Part shown: piece by piece, positions 10,332-21,906 of the stretch
How positions within the stretch are numbered: position 1 is the first letter of the stretch
How the letters are laid out: the number at the start of each line of letters is the position of its first letter
Source of the DNA: Butyriboletus loyo
Lineage: Eukaryota; Basidiomycota; Agaricomycetes; Boletales; Boletaceae
DNA length: 64,000 nucleotides
Reading direction: 5' to 3'
Assembly: GCA_038093515.1 (NCBI GenBank)
Contig: JBBPSI010000017.1
Coordinates: 1-64,000 of the forward strand
The notes under the pieces: model-generated
Told to the model about the DNA's origin: nothing
The model's input: the letters and a program-made list of their open reading frames with translations, nothing else
Database searches by the model: none
Position numbers and translations under genes: made by a program

Positions 10332-13216
10332 TCATTTACGAAACGGATTGTTTGATCCGCCCGTGTTCGTTGGTGCTACCCGGTATGATTCCCCACTTGC
10401 TTGGGATGACTGTCGAACGGAGGTAGCATACAGCTCAGCATCCGTTTGCGACTTGGGCGGAAAAGGCTCCCGTCTCGTCAAGCTCGGCTTCTTGTACACC
10501 GAGGAGCCAAGAGTAGTCGAGGAGAATCGCGAGGTCAGCGGATTTGACTTCACAGGTTGCCGGGGCTCGGGTCCACGCTGCGGCATCCCGGTCACTTCGG
10601 AGTACAAAGAGGCCCCAGTTAACCGGTGAGAATGGTATGATTCATCGTCATGCAGTTCCATCCGCTTAGACTCGCGTGGGGAGCTTGCCCTCGAAATCCC
10701 GTACACCTCGATGAGCTTCTCCAGCTCCCGGTTGTGTCGTGCCTCCTCTGCAGCACGCAGTTTCCACAGTGCGATCTCCTCGGAGTCCGGACGAGGTTGG
10801 CTTGGCGAGCGCCCAAACAACTTTTCGCCGAAACGCATTAGACGCAATCTCCAGTTGGACTTGTGGTTGAGAGCTTTGGCTGAGGCGAAGACTGCCGTCT
10901 CCTTCGCGCGCTGTTTCCGTGCACGACGGCGCCAACAGTACAAGAACGCAATGAAAATAAAGGCACAACCGAGCGTCATCAGGAGAATCTCCCACCACGA
11001 TAAAGCTTGCGTCGTTGTGCCGGTGGGCGTCGAGATACCCGAGACAGATGGAAGAGGCGAGTACCCAGAACCCGAGGAAGATGGTACGAGAACGAGTTCG
11101 GCGAGACATGTGCCAAGACCCGGGACGACGCTGGTTCCGCTGCTGCAATTCGCAGCAGCGCAGGTTCCGCCGCGGAGGACTTGACTGGAGCTTGAGCAGG
11201 CGAGACAGTTGTTCGGACCTGAACCCGAGCAACTGGCGCAACTCCCATCACATGACTGGCATGTGGACGAGGTAGGGTCGAAGTACTGGTGCTGGCTACA
11301 GGTAGCTAGGCAACGACCGTTCGTGAGGACCGGAAGGTTCTTGTTGCAACTCGTGCATTGATTGAAAGATCCGCCGGAACACGTCGCACAATCCGGGTGA
11401 CATGTGACACAAGTACCGGATGAACTGAACGTGTTCGACGAACACGAACTGACGCAGGAACCGCCAGAAGCTAGCAGACCATTATTGCAGGTTAGGCAGT
11501 AACCGGCGCTTCCAGAGCAACTAGTACACGACGAAGAGCATGCTGTAGCAAGGGTAAGTGGACATGAACAAGAATTACGATTGCAAGTTACGAACCAGTA
11601 CAAGTAAGGTTATCCGTGGGAGATAGGAAGGTGCCCGAAGGGCAACTTTGTACACAGGCACCCTGGGAGAGAACGTAACCAGGCAAGCAACCAGTGCACT
11701 GAGCCTGGTTGATTGTCGACGCAACATTAAAATTCGGGATTTGGCAAGAAGTGCACTTTGGCCCACAACCTGTGAAAGCCGGTTCAGCGAGATCTAAGAG
11801 CAAAGAAGTACGATGCTCACTGTCACACTCATGCTTGTTGTTGTTGGCGACAAGAGATGAACCCTGGCAAACACCGCCACTGTTCGTTTGCACACAAGTA
11901 CCGTTGAATGAGTAAGTGCCGGAAGCGCAGATAACACAATCGCTCGACGTGGATCCGGTGCACGTCTGACACTCGGAAGCGCAAGGTTCGCAAGAAGACC
12001 CAGCACTGTAGCCACCAGAAGGGCACACAGTCCCGCCGGAAGTCTGTTGCTGAACAGCATCACACAGCGTACGGTCACCAGTATCTTGAGTGTAACCAGA
12101 CTTGCAAGATATGCAGTCACCAGATCCATTTGTACATTCAGCGCAACCAAGCGAACAAACTATGTGGCGAGGTCAAAAATGTGTCACGGGACGCTACAAA
12201 TCCACCCACTTTCACAATTCCCGTTGGAATCCAGGAAGAAGCCAGACGCACACGCAGCACACTGGGTACCATTTGACGCGGAGCTCCAGCCCGGAAGACA
12301 AGCGCATTGACCGTTGGTGCCACACTTCCCGTTGATGCAGTTGCAACTCGATGGAGGATCTGTCACGATCGGAGCAAGGCAACGGCCAGTACCAGTTATA
12401 CCACCGTCACAAGAGGTGCAGCCTGAAGGACAAGCTTTGCATGTCGGTCCAAAATATCCGGAAGCGCACGATTCGCAGGAAGTTCCATTGAACCCAGTTG
12501 GGCACGTGCAAGTACCCGAGGCAGAGCAAACACCATTTCCAGAACAGGGGGGAGAACACGCGGAAGATTGCAAGTTCAAAAGAGAGAGTGAACCGGAGGC
12601 GGTCTGAGGCAGTTGGCTGACATCGGGAACCGAATTCCAGAGGATGACACGACTGTTGCTACCTGCAGAAACCTCTGCCCAGACGTTTGCAGAAAGTGCC
12701 AATGACGATGCGTCTAATGTAGATGCGTTCGCGATCGGAGAGGTTGGCAGCCCGGTATAGGATCCTTGCCCCGAGTACAATGCCTGTGGGTAGACTGCAA
12801 TGCCTGGCTCAAGTGCCACAGTGAGTGGTAACGAGACGGATGAGTGTGAACTTGAGTTTGCGAATCCAGCTGATGGAGACAAGGACGCGGAAGGGGACGT
12901 TAAAAGGTTATGGAGAAGTTGTGGGTTCGTCGAAGAGGTATATTGCCCGGGAAGCAAAAGCACTGAAGTGGACTCTCCTGATGCTGACAACGTGCCACCA
13001 ACTGGAAGCGGAAACTGAACAACGGGACTCTACTGCATGAATGTGACTTACTGGTGGTATTCGAATAACCCTGAAGGCATTGACCAGCAACGCAGATGAC
13101 AGAAGGAGATTGCGCGACTGGGAAAGTGTCAACGAACGTACGACAGACTGGATAGTGAATGACTCACCTACAGACGCGCCAAAGGCAAGAGAGACGGCAA
13201 GGATGCTCGAAATCAT
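10332..13216 (-). CDS. Cysteine-rich (furin-like/EGF-like) single-pass membrane protein
   Basis: Predicted type I surface protein. It opens with a signal peptide (MISSILAVSLAFGASVG), followed by a Ser/Thr-rich ectodomain, an EGF-like module (CSGNGVCSASGTCTCPTGF) and a long series of furin-like or growth-factor-receptor-type Cys repeats with C-x2-C spacing. One helix (WEILLMTLGCAFIFIAFLY) near plus position 10970 is followed by CWRRRARKQR and a cytosolic tail of about 180 residues with no kinase domain. Introns separate the main exons, for example near 12200-12150 and 11600-11550. The junctions between 13170 and 13020 are unresolved, so the N-terminal splice pattern is uncertain. Fungal members are annotated as growth-factor-receptor-like domain proteins and have no firm function. 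Confidence 0.8.
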
Positions 13217-13836
13217 GTTGAGCCAATGAAAGAGAGTAATGAACGTATAAGAGAAGGAAAGAGCAGGGCGCTCCTGTGGATGAGATTAGCCCCGGGAGAC
13301 ATGCTTTTTGTTGCGGACGGAGAACAAAGGAACTCGGAAAGAACAAGGGAGACAATAAACTTTGCCTAATTAATCGACAATAGCTACCCGTGTTGTGGCT
13401 GTGCAAATGTCCATTCAATGTCGGCAGGTAGCCGTCGGAACTCGGTAACAACGGGGGTCGAGCACACAGAATTTCCATCCCTCCTCATGGCACTAAAATA
13501 AACTTGCTGAGATCTTGCTATATGTACATGAGGACAGAGATACTGGTGTGCCTAAAAGTCTATGACCCTACAATACATCCATAGTCCATGCAAAGGGAAA
13601 TGAGAAAGCCCAACAAGCAACTTTGTTTTGGCTACGAAGCGGCGCCACAACCGATGTTACCTGGAAAAACGCAAACAAGTCTGCAATAAGCATGCAATTC
13701 AAACGAGTTCGGGAATGAGGTATCAGCGAAATAAAAAGGCAATACATGTTTTCCGCAGCCAAACGCTCGGAACAGGTCTGATAGGTATCATCCTTGAAAA
13801 AAAAAAAAAGATACAAGAGAGTACACTCACCAAACG
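13217..13836. other. Intergenic stretch between the membrane protein and calcipressin
   Basis: Contains the promoter of the cysteine-rich membrane protein and the 3' flank of calcipressin. A run of 13 A lies near 13797-13809. Open frames such as 13568-13924 (-) show no motif and overlap the calcipressin exon in another frame. No gene supported. Confidence 0.4.
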
Positions 13837-14591
13837 TCATCGTAGCGTGACGGGCATTGGAGGCATAGCTGTAGGTGCAGGCACCCATCTCAAATGCGCC
13901 GGAGAAGGGGTCCCATACTCCCAATCCACCTCGTCGCCATCTTCCTCGCTTTCGGATGCATCAGCATCTTCCACATACACGCCAACGCCAACACCCTCCT
14001 CCGGTTCCACTAGCACCTCTCTGTTCCCGTGCCGCGCCCGGAGTTGGAGTTTCTTCAACGCTGCGATTAAATCCTCAGCCAATGTCGCTGTGTTCGGTGG
14101 GTCCTCCCGAATGGGCTCCCAGCCTACTGGGGGTGATCCCGGAGGAGAAATCAAGAAATTCTTCTCCACTGGGGGAGGTCGCAAGAAGTTATCACGAGAC
14201 GGCGGCGAGCGAGTGAGTAATGGACTCTGGTCAGCCCGGAAGACCCGGAGAGTAGTTGGGGAACTGAAAGTTTGATGAGCGGATGAACACTGACAAGACA
14301 ACTTTGTACTCACGCATGGCTCGGTTGGATGATTAATGGATCACAGTTCAGTTTCGCTTGCTCTGCCGAGTCTTCGTTATAGTAAACGACGATTATACGT
14401 GAAAAACACGATAGTGGTGCCCATTGATTGATTTCTCCGTACAGAGCAAAGAAGTCGTGAAGCGCCTCTAGAATGACGGGCTGGAAAAAATCTTGAGGTA
14501 CCTTGGTGATCAGGAGGGTGTTTGTTGGCTCCGGTCCTTTCGTCTGCGTATGCGGGGGAGCATCAACGGAGATGATGGATATCGAAGGCAT
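13837..14591 (-). CDS. RCN1: Calcipressin (regulator of calcineurin, RCAN family)
   Basis: About 234 residues that bind and modulate calcineurin. Two exons (14591-14314 and 14263-13837) joined across a 50-nt intron in phase 2. The N-terminal half is a degenerate RRM (NTLLITKVPQDFF, LYGEINQWAPLSCFSRIIVVYY). The diagnostic calcipressin signature follows as FLISPPGSPPVGWEPI, matching the family's FLISPPxSPPxGW core, then a coiled AEDLIAALKKLQLRAR. The acidic C-terminus ends at a TGA. The start MPSISIISVD is the first ATG that places the RRM strand correctly. In fungi this family tunes calcium stress signalling; that is known of the family rather than shown here. Confidence 0.92.
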
Positions 14592-14908
14592 GGCGGTAAG
14601 CTCGTATGTTGTCTTGGGATGGTTGCTGTTGATCTTATAATCCTGTCGATTGCTTATATAATGCACCCCATTGCACCGCCCCATGTTCTACGAGACGCTG
14701 CGCCCCGGCTGTGTCCCTGCTCCACCGAGAACAGGGTGCAAATTGAAGGTGCGGTGTCGGTACGCGTTCTGGAATGTTTTCAGAGCACCTCGATGTGTAC
14801 CTCGTTACTGCTTCATTCCAGGCGCACGTGCGAATCTATGAAATGATGATCGCGATTGGTATCGAACAACGCCCCGAAAAGTAAAAGTCGAGCTCCGAGG
14901 GAAACCCA
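14592..14908. other. Short intergenic stretch
   Basis: 317 bp between the calcipressin start and the stop of the CCDC124-like gene, both on the minus strand. It should contain the calcipressin promoter. No coding signal or repeat seen. Confidence 0.4.
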
Positions 14909-15957
14909 TCAAGCTGATTCAACCTGCATCCTCTTTTGCACCACATCCTGCTTCTCCTTGAGGGCATGGGTCCGCTCTTCCTTGGAGGCATCGTAGGCAA
15001 CAGTGACCTGATTAAATCTACCGAATGATGATTAACATCGGGCAGTGCAAGATCACTGCAGCGCTTACGGATTATCCGGAGACTTCTGGAATTGCTTGTA
15101 CAACATGTCCTGTGGGTCCGATACCGTTAGTAGACCGATGAGAAGCGGTGTAAACATGTGACTGACGTGATATTGTTGTAGTCGCAAGCCAGGATGCTGA
15201 GGAATCTTGATCAACGCAATGCCACGAGATTGAACCAGGTGCTTACTTCGGCTTTGAGGTTCGGAAGTTCTCCCTCCTTGTAAGCTTCGAAAGCCGCCTG
15301 TACTTTACCTGAGGATTTCGGATGGTGTAAAATCTAAAAATGAACGAACCTTGAACCTCCGCTACAGCACAAGAGGCGAATGAGCATGTGTGTGATAGAT
15401 ATCAACGAGAACAAACCTCTGGATGCCTTTCGATGCCAGCAGCCTGCTGACCGACACTCGCCTTGTCCATCTTCGCAGTGACGACTTCGAGAAGATCAAG
15501 TGCGTTGTCGATTCCAGTTGCCACATAGCTTTCCACCTGCTCTGGGGGTGCATCCCTGGATTTCTCTGGTTCATTGCCAAGGTCGCCGCCCACAGCAATT
15601 GCGCCAGGCCCTGCAGGCTTTCTAGGCTTCTTTTCCCCGGCCTTGGGTGTTGTCTTGGCCTTTGAAAGTGCGGTTGCCTCCTCCTCTGTAAGGAGACGCG
15701 CGATCTCGGCCTTGCGCGCCAAATTATCGCGGCGCTTCGCCTCTCGCTCTTCCTTTGCTTTGTTTGACTTGGAACCTTCAGACCACTTCTCAGCCTCCTT
15801 GCGTTCCTGGGACCGGACGGGATTAACTGGTTGTAGACGACTAGTGGCAATGATATTGTACCTTCTCAGCAGCTGCTGTCTCTTGTTTCTTGGTTTCGTT
15901 GTCTGCCTTTTTAGCACGGCCGCTCTCCTTCTTTGCGTTACCGCCTTTGGGAGGCAT
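14909..15957 (-). CDS. CCDC124/Oxs1-like ribosome-associated coiled-coil protein
   Basis: Small, highly charged protein. Relatives (CCDC124, yeast Lso2) bind the ribosome A site and promote recovery from dormancy. It starts MPPKGGNAKKESGRAKKAD, continues in a long basic-acidic coiled coil (ERKEAEKWSEGSKSNKAKEE, LARKAEIARLLTEEEATAL), and has the family's C-terminal block: RHPE joined to RRFK joined to AAFEAYKEGELPNLKAE, HPGLRLQQY, and SPDNPFNQVTVAYD in place of the usual SPENPxNQ. At least five introns, one flanking a 12-nt exon at 15350-15361. It is divergent from a DUF6699 gene 264 bp away. The family call is firm; whether it acts in hibernation or in redox signalling is inference. Confidence 0.88.
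15350..15361 (-). other. 12-nt exon (RRFK) of the CCDC124-like gene
   Basis: On the minus strand GTGCTGTAG precedes CGGAGGTTCAAG, and GTTCGT follows. Including it joins ERHPE to RRFK to AAFEAY, which is the conserved family motif; skipping it removes four conserved residues and keeps the frame. Confidence 0.75.
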
Positions 15958-16221
15958 GTTTGCTATGGCTTCAAAGTCAAGCTGCGAAACCGATTTCTAG
16001 AAATGATTAGTTGTGCAATGACTCGGTGATCTAATCGATCAGCTGGTTTACACTGCCACCTCTGTCTTACATGGATCCTACAAAAGTTTGTTCTTCGCCT
16101 TTACCGTCGCTGGTTGTCTCTTTTCGCGAGTTCCTTTCATCAATACTGACCTCGGTAATTGGTTCTACACTTCTCATACACCACTTCCTCGAAAGCGCTT
16201 GAACCAACGCCACACGGAAAC

Positions 16222-17079
16222 ATGGGCGATTCGTCAGTGAGCAAATGGGCTGCTGGTGCGAGCTGTGAGTACGATGAGATGATTCTCGAGTATCTTCCTG
16301 ACCACTCCTCCCTGGATCAGACGGTCCAGTCTTATCTCAGACCGATCTCTACCTACTCAACACCGAACTCCAATTGCACCCTATCCTCCAAGGCACAGAT
16401 GGCGGTTTCCACCTCATATTCAACCTTGTTACTGGTACGAATGGATTCGGTCGATGAACTGGTTGTATGTACATGTCTTTCTTCGTTCTACCAGGTTCGA
16501 CGGGTGGATTCAACAACGAAGCCAGAGACCGCGATATCCCCTTCACTGCCAAAGATGAACCCGCCACACTGCCGCGTGTCACGGACCTCATCATTATCAC
16601 CGAACTCAGTCCATGGTGCACGATCGTTCATAATGATCGAGGTGTCACCATGGGCGACGTCTGCGGGACGATATGGAAGGAGTCCGTTTCTTGACGTGCT
16701 TCCTTGACGCACGACAGATCAAACTGACGATTCGATTCCGCGGAACTAGGTACACTGAGAATCATATCACGGAAGCAGAATTTTCTTCTCTTCCTGCGCG
16801 ACTCCAAGATCAGGTCAAGCGGGTAGCTCAGATCAACCAGTCTAGCGGAGGGTGGCCCGGGGCGATGTACTACAATACCCCACAACCTAACCGCTACAAA
16901 CGTGTTGGTGAGTGTCACTGTCTGTGATCTGAGTCCTATCCACGTGTTCATGTGCTGGCTTCGCAGACTGGCTCAGGGAAAGGTTCTATTTTGACAGGCT
17001 GGACAAGAAGGATCACTACACTGTCTCCCGCCTCGGGTTCAAAGCGCCGAACATTTTCGTGATGAATCTAACCTCATAA
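16222..17079 (+). CDS. DUF6699 domain protein, multi-exon (first copy)
   Basis: Member of a basidiomycete-expanded family of unknown function. Frame joining gives GPVLSQTDLYLLNTELQLHP, FHLIFNLVTG, a splice (donor GTACGA at about 16434, acceptor CTACCAG) to GSTGGFNNEARD, then PRVTDLIIITELSPWCTIV and RGVTMGDVCGTIWKE, the core of DUF6699. After another intron ending GGAACTAG comes YTENHITEAEFSSLP, and a last exon, DWLRERFYFDRLDKK, runs to the TAA at 17077. The ATG at 16222 (MGDSSVSKWAAG) is the likely start. A second DUF6699 gene lies 3 kb downstream in the same orientation. No catalytic motif is seen. Confidence 0.75.
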
Positions 17080-17514
17080 TGATTCGGAGTCTTTCTGCTG
17101 ATATACCACATGTTTTGGTTTGTATATCATTCACTGTGCAGGCATCGCAATTACCACAGCCCTCACTTGGGTATCATTATTACCTGAGTCTAGTCTCGGA
17201 CCATCCGTTTTTGGTGCTGCGTTCTAGAAAGTGTTTGCACATGCCCGCAGGTACTTCCTAAGTTGAAATCAGCACCCCTTGATTTGGTCCCGAAAAGGTT
17301 TCACAGCATGCACTTTTTGCCATTCATGGTCGTTTCATTCGTTCAACGTTGCAGTGCTTCGTGCGTGGTCGCAATGGCTGATGGTAAGTCGTTTTGAAGG
17401 TCTGGAGGATTGACCCATCCCATAGTACATGAATCATCTATCTACATAGTACAGCACATACAAGATGCATTTATTTACCTCTTCGCCACGTCCTTCCATC
17501 CACGACTGGATGAA
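17080..17514. other. Intergenic stretch between convergent gene and pseudogene
   Basis: 3' flank of the first DUF6699 gene facing the 3' end of the 5'-nucleotidase pseudogene. No coding signal or repeat recognised. Confidence 0.4.
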
Positions 17515-18466
17515 TTACATCTTCTCCAGGTTATGACCATTCTTGTCATTTCCCCCACTCCCTTGCTGGTGAACACGACAGGCTCTTGCCAGAGAAATCA
17601 TGAGATGTGCAACACTCTGCCCGTATATCAATACCCCACCAAGCAAGTACTCCCTTACGAAGCTGCTCATCGGTCGCCCATGCTTGTTGCCAATCAGATA
17701 TTCTTGTCCAGGGAGAACTGTATATCCACAATTCCCAGTAGCGATGTAATCGCTCGTGACGATCTTGTACGTCCGCCCTTTCTCTTCTCCGTCTTGATAA
17801 ATTAATAAACTCACCATCCACCAAGGCGGTCATTCCTGTACCAGAGCTAGTACCGAGGCTTTCCGACTGCATCCCCCTGTAGAAGCCAAACTCCAAACAC
17901 GCGCTGACCGGGCGAGGGGCAACGAGAATCCCAAGAGACGCGCGGACCAGATACAATCCGAAACCGTTTGAAATCACATGTCAGTGGAATTTAACAAGGG
18001 CATGGGACGACCCACTTGCCCTCCTCGTGCAGGATATTTAGACAACCCTATCTCGAGCGCATCCCCATCCCACAACGATTCCCCATCCAGCTCGAATACA
18101 ACGATGGGGTCGTCGAAAGGTATCATCTTTACGATATTCCCGAGCCTACAAACCCGTCACCGCGACATCCGGCGCAAGTTCGTTTATTACTGGAACCTAT
18201 GCCAAGTATTGATCAAGAAAGACCGTACGCGAAAAACCTTGCCTCACGATGTGGCTTTCTCGGGTCATCATACTCTCGACCGATGGCGAGAACAGGTCTC
18301 CAGAGAATAGTGAGAGGCCCTGTCTGATCTTGGGCGCCATTTGAATCGGATATCGTCCAGGAGGGCAGCGAACTGGGTGACGTTGATCGTGTCACCGTTT
18401 GGAGAGACCTTTCTGAGGCGTGACGCGATACGCGTCGTTCCAGTGCACAATAGACAATCGTGACAT
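17515..18466 (-). pseudogene. Decayed 5'-nucleotidase / metallophosphatase-family gene
   Basis: Remnant of a fungal 5'-nucleotidase-like gene. The start MSRLSIVHWNDAYRVTPQK (18466) ends in an AAAGG run at about 18408-18412, where one extra base shifts the frame to VSPNGDTINVTQFAALLDD. A second shift in a GGG run near 18318 restores LSLFSGDLFSPSVESMMTR. An intact 51-nt intron (18247-18197) follows, then VPVINELAPDVAVTG. Around 18144-18153 the reading jumps from there to LGNIVKMIPFDDPIVVFELD, so the whole centre of the enzyme, with its NHD and GGHDH metal-site motifs, is missing. Further fragments are RIVSGPRVSWDSR and, at the C-terminus, YKIVTSDYIATG and PMSSFVREYLLG (to about 17640). It also has in-frame stops, so it is almost surely non-functional. 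Confidence 0.88.
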
Positions 18467-19951
18467 TGGTTGGGATGTAAAATACGAGTGGTCTGGGGTG
18501 AAGGGGGTCACTATCACTCTACTTGTCGCCTGGCATTCGCGAGAGCCACTACCGGGACGATAACGTCACAGCTGGGAAATTGTGGGATCCGGATAAGAAG
18601 GGGTGTTCGGAGAGAGTGCGGGTTGATGGGGTGCGTTGACTTAGATGGGCACGATCACGAACGTGGCAGTAGTCAAGGCATGGATCTTGGTAAGAGTCCG
18701 ATTATGTTATGACGAGACCACGAGAAACAACGAGAAACATAAGCCACGGAGCGCCACATCTCCTTGCGAACAAGATCGACAAAGGTTGGTCTGGGGAGGG
18801 GATGATACATATCTCATTGGGATACCACTGGCAAGCAAATTGTCATACTTCACAGCTAGGAGATCACATTTGGTATGGGGCCACTCACCAGGTCGATACC
18901 GTCATCGTCCCCGAGCTAACGAAGAAGTCGCGATGGCAGTTACCACACACGAAAGTTATTCCATTGCACTTACGCTCTTGTGAGTTCCCATCTGTCTTTC
19001 TCAGCAGCAGCGTGGCCTTGTTGCAGTGCACATTATCAACTAACCATTTGAGGATGGAACCTCATGGCATTTCATAGGCTTCCCTATATGGCGGATTTGA
19101 ACCGATGCATCCTTGCCATTGGGCGCGAGTTTCGAGTCAGAACTTTCCGATCTCTGTCAAACTTTGTTACCATGCTAAGCCTGAGTTGAAATGATGTGAC
19201 TGCGGCACAGGCCCGGAACATTAATGTCGCATGCCAGCAGTCCATATTTGGTTTTGTCCTTTGTACACAATGCGTCGGCTGCAACTGTAATTTTAGGTCT
19301 GAATGCTGGTGTAGTTCTGTGCTGTCGAATGGATCTGACACAGCTTCAAGTTCGCGTCGGCTCTGTGGCGGTGATGTGTACAGATGCACAGCCACCGATT
19401 ACGCTCGATTGAGAGCACGGAACAGAACTTGTCAGTGCCTCGCGCGCCTCGTGACGAGCTCTGTCTATATCCTTCTCCCTTCTCCCACCATCTGCTCATT
19501 TTTTTTGTGACTCGACCCTACTACCTGTAGATCTGCTTATCAGGCTTATCACCTCCCGCCTGGCTCTGACAACCCTGTACAGGTAGCAGTGGAGCTGCGG
19601 CTGGTTCAAAGTTTTTTTGGAAGTCAAGGTGAAGCGAATTGCTACAAGCCGCACGAAACTAGCGCCAAGAACTGAGACCGATAGTGCGCTCTTTCGTGTT
19701 TGATCGTTTCTGTTGGTCGTGGTGTGATCCGGACGCTTTCAGAAGCCCTGGGCCATCTCACGTTGTTGGTGTCACATCATCATTCAGCCGTACGGATCTA
19801 TCTGTGCCATTATCAATCTGGACGCACACATTCAATCCTACCGTGTGTACTTTCCAACCCGATGATCTTTCCCCCCAACTGATTTGATTACCTTCCACCA
19901 CCCAGATTTTGCAGTGTATGATCTAAAGCAGACATATACATATATCCTTGC
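18467..19951. other. Large intergenic stretch, no confident gene
   Basis: About 1.5 kb upstream of both the pseudogene and the second DUF6699 gene. Open frames such as 18709-19077 (+, 122 codons) and 19084-19395 (-) lack motifs and consistent neighbours. Given the adjacent pseudogene this may hold further decayed sequence, but I could not match any part to a family. The last 300 bp should hold the DUF6699 promoter. Confidence 0.4.
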
Positions 19952-21533
19952 ATGCCAGGCATGCTGTACGATAATCCTTCAGGGGCGAGCACCCCCTTCA
20001 TCCCTCCCTTGCCATCACCCGAAAGCGTAGTTCAACCCCCTCTCATTCCCTCCTCTGATCAGCGGGAACCCCCACCTTGGAGTCAACATCCACGGTCCCC
20101 TATGAACTACCCATATTATCACTCCACGCCATATAACACGACCCCATTTATCCCACTAATGCCTAGCGTGCACAACACACCCGCTAGTCAACCACGTCCC
20201 GATCCCCCGGGCTCATACTACACTGCGCCATCTGCCCTCCCAATCTCTCCCGGAATGCCACCTGCAGCATTTGGTGGGCCACCGGGGGCCCCTGGTGTCC
20301 AGGTTTCCGCAGACTTTACAGGCTATCCACAGTCGTTACAAGGCACGCCCTGGGCACCACCTACATCGATGCCACATCCGAACGCTTATTCGAACGCAAT
20401 GCCTCCGCCCCAGTGGCCTGTTCAACCCCCACCAACTGGATACAATCCTTTCGGCCAACCTCTCCCTGGCGCCATGTGGCCTCCGGTGCCTCCGCCTAAT
20501 ATGGGTCCTTTCACGCCTGCAGCAGCAGCATGGCCCATGCCTCCAGGAATGTCGCCACATCCGGCATATACATATACTGGATATACGCCGTGGCAGCCGA
20601 CTCAACCGCCCCCGCTCAAAATTCCCGGGAACCCAGGAGACACAGCTGAAGCCGCATTCCGATGGACAACTAATACCGATCGCGTGGATCCCTTTGCCGA
20701 AGGACCGCACTGTACGTGCTAGCCATCCCCAAACTCGGAATCGTCGATTTTCTCTTTTGCTAACGGAGCTTGGTCGTCGTACAGATGGGCCCGTATTGGA
20801 GCCGTTCTTGGCCAAGATCGTCGGGGCTGTCATTAAACTCAACCCGCTTCTCGCGCCGCCGCCTGACACCCAAGATGATTATCTCCGGTGGAATATGCTC
20901 TTCCACACCAGCAACTGCTATCGGACGACCGAATCCCAGCGATCCTGGGTAAAGGGACGAAACGCGCCCGCAACACATCCGCGCGTGACGCACGTCCGTA
21001 TCATATCTCGTGCATTCCCATGGATGATCCACGCACGCGCGCAGAACCCCAAACATGGCGTCACGTGTGGAGAGGTGTTGGATGCAGTATCCCTGTACGT
21101 GTACGGGGACGTGGCGAAGAAGGAATACGAGAAATTGCCACCGGCAAGGAAACGACATATATGGGAGAGCTACAAGTTCAACCGATCTACGGATTCGAAC
21201 GCGCCGGGAGGACGTCTGGGAGAGGGTCTGAAGCGGTTGGACTGGCTGGGCTCTGCGTCGAGGTTTGGAGGACTTGTGACGAGCGATACGTTCGTGAAGG
21301 AGCATTGTGGGGACGTGTTGCCTTGCACGTTTGAGTTGAAGTGTTTGCAGAACTACCCGCTGACGGTGGAAGAGGTGCACGAGCAGCAGCGTCGGCTGGA
21401 GAATCCGCCGCGCCACCGTAGTCGGAGTCGGCCCGCCGCCAGCAGCCGCCAACCCTCCCCGCGATCGATTACGGTGCACACGGCTTCGGATGACGAGGAC
21501 GAGGACGTTGAGGAAGGAAGAGTGTGTTTCTGA
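19952..21533 (+). CDS. DUF6699 domain protein with Pro-rich N-terminus (second copy)
   Basis: About 500 residues, two exons (19952-20711 and 20785-21533) joined by a 73-nt intron in phase 1 to give EGPHYGPVLEPFLAK. The first 240 residues are Pro/Tyr-rich and low-complexity (for example PPPQWPVQPPPTGYNPFG), predicted disordered. The DUF6699 core follows: LNPLLAPPPDTQDDYLRWN, THPRVTHVRIISRAFPW, GVTCGEVLDAVSLYVYG, KRLDWLGSASRFGGL. The C-terminus is Arg/Ser-rich with an acidic DDEDEDVEE. This is the longer, canonical form of the family; the first copy at 16222 is shorter. Function unknown. Confidence 0.85.
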
Positions 21534-21906
21534 TATCTGGATTCAGCTCGCGTTCATACCACAGCCTAAGTATTCGTCACTTTATTCGCGTTACATGTCA
21601 TCAGCGTTGTTGCGCCGTACGTTTCTTTTTCGATCGCTATCGAATCACTCGCAGTGCTGTGGTAATACGAAGAACGATGGGCCATTGATAGGCTATAATA
21701 CACAGCCATGCTACATCGATCCCTAAGCAGGGCACACTCGTGTCTGAGAAATCGATGCGGTAGAACAGGATTTACATCACGCTGTATTACAGCTAGAGAA
21801 CCACAGCAAGGGTCATAACGAATACCCTACGAGTAAAGAATAGAACTACTAGAGGCATAGAAAAATCCACGTCGTTTGAATAGACCCTCATGAGAATTGT
21901 CTCCAT
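21534..21906. other. Intergenic stretch between convergent genes
   Basis: 373 bp between the stops of the DUF6699 gene (+) and histone H3 (-). It should contain both 3' UTRs. No animal-type histone stem-loop was recognised. No gene seen. Confidence 0.4.

Noticed and set aside
18620..18690. Plus-strand GHDHE string resembling a metallophosphatase motif
   Set aside because: It is on the strand opposite to the 5'-nucleotidase pseudogene, in a frame with no other family motif, so it is taken as coincidence.
19080..19160. Possible minus-strand tRNA (GGTTCAAATCC matches the B box)
   Set aside because: The outer two T-stem pairs fail and no 7-bp acceptor stem or anticodon arm can be drawn.
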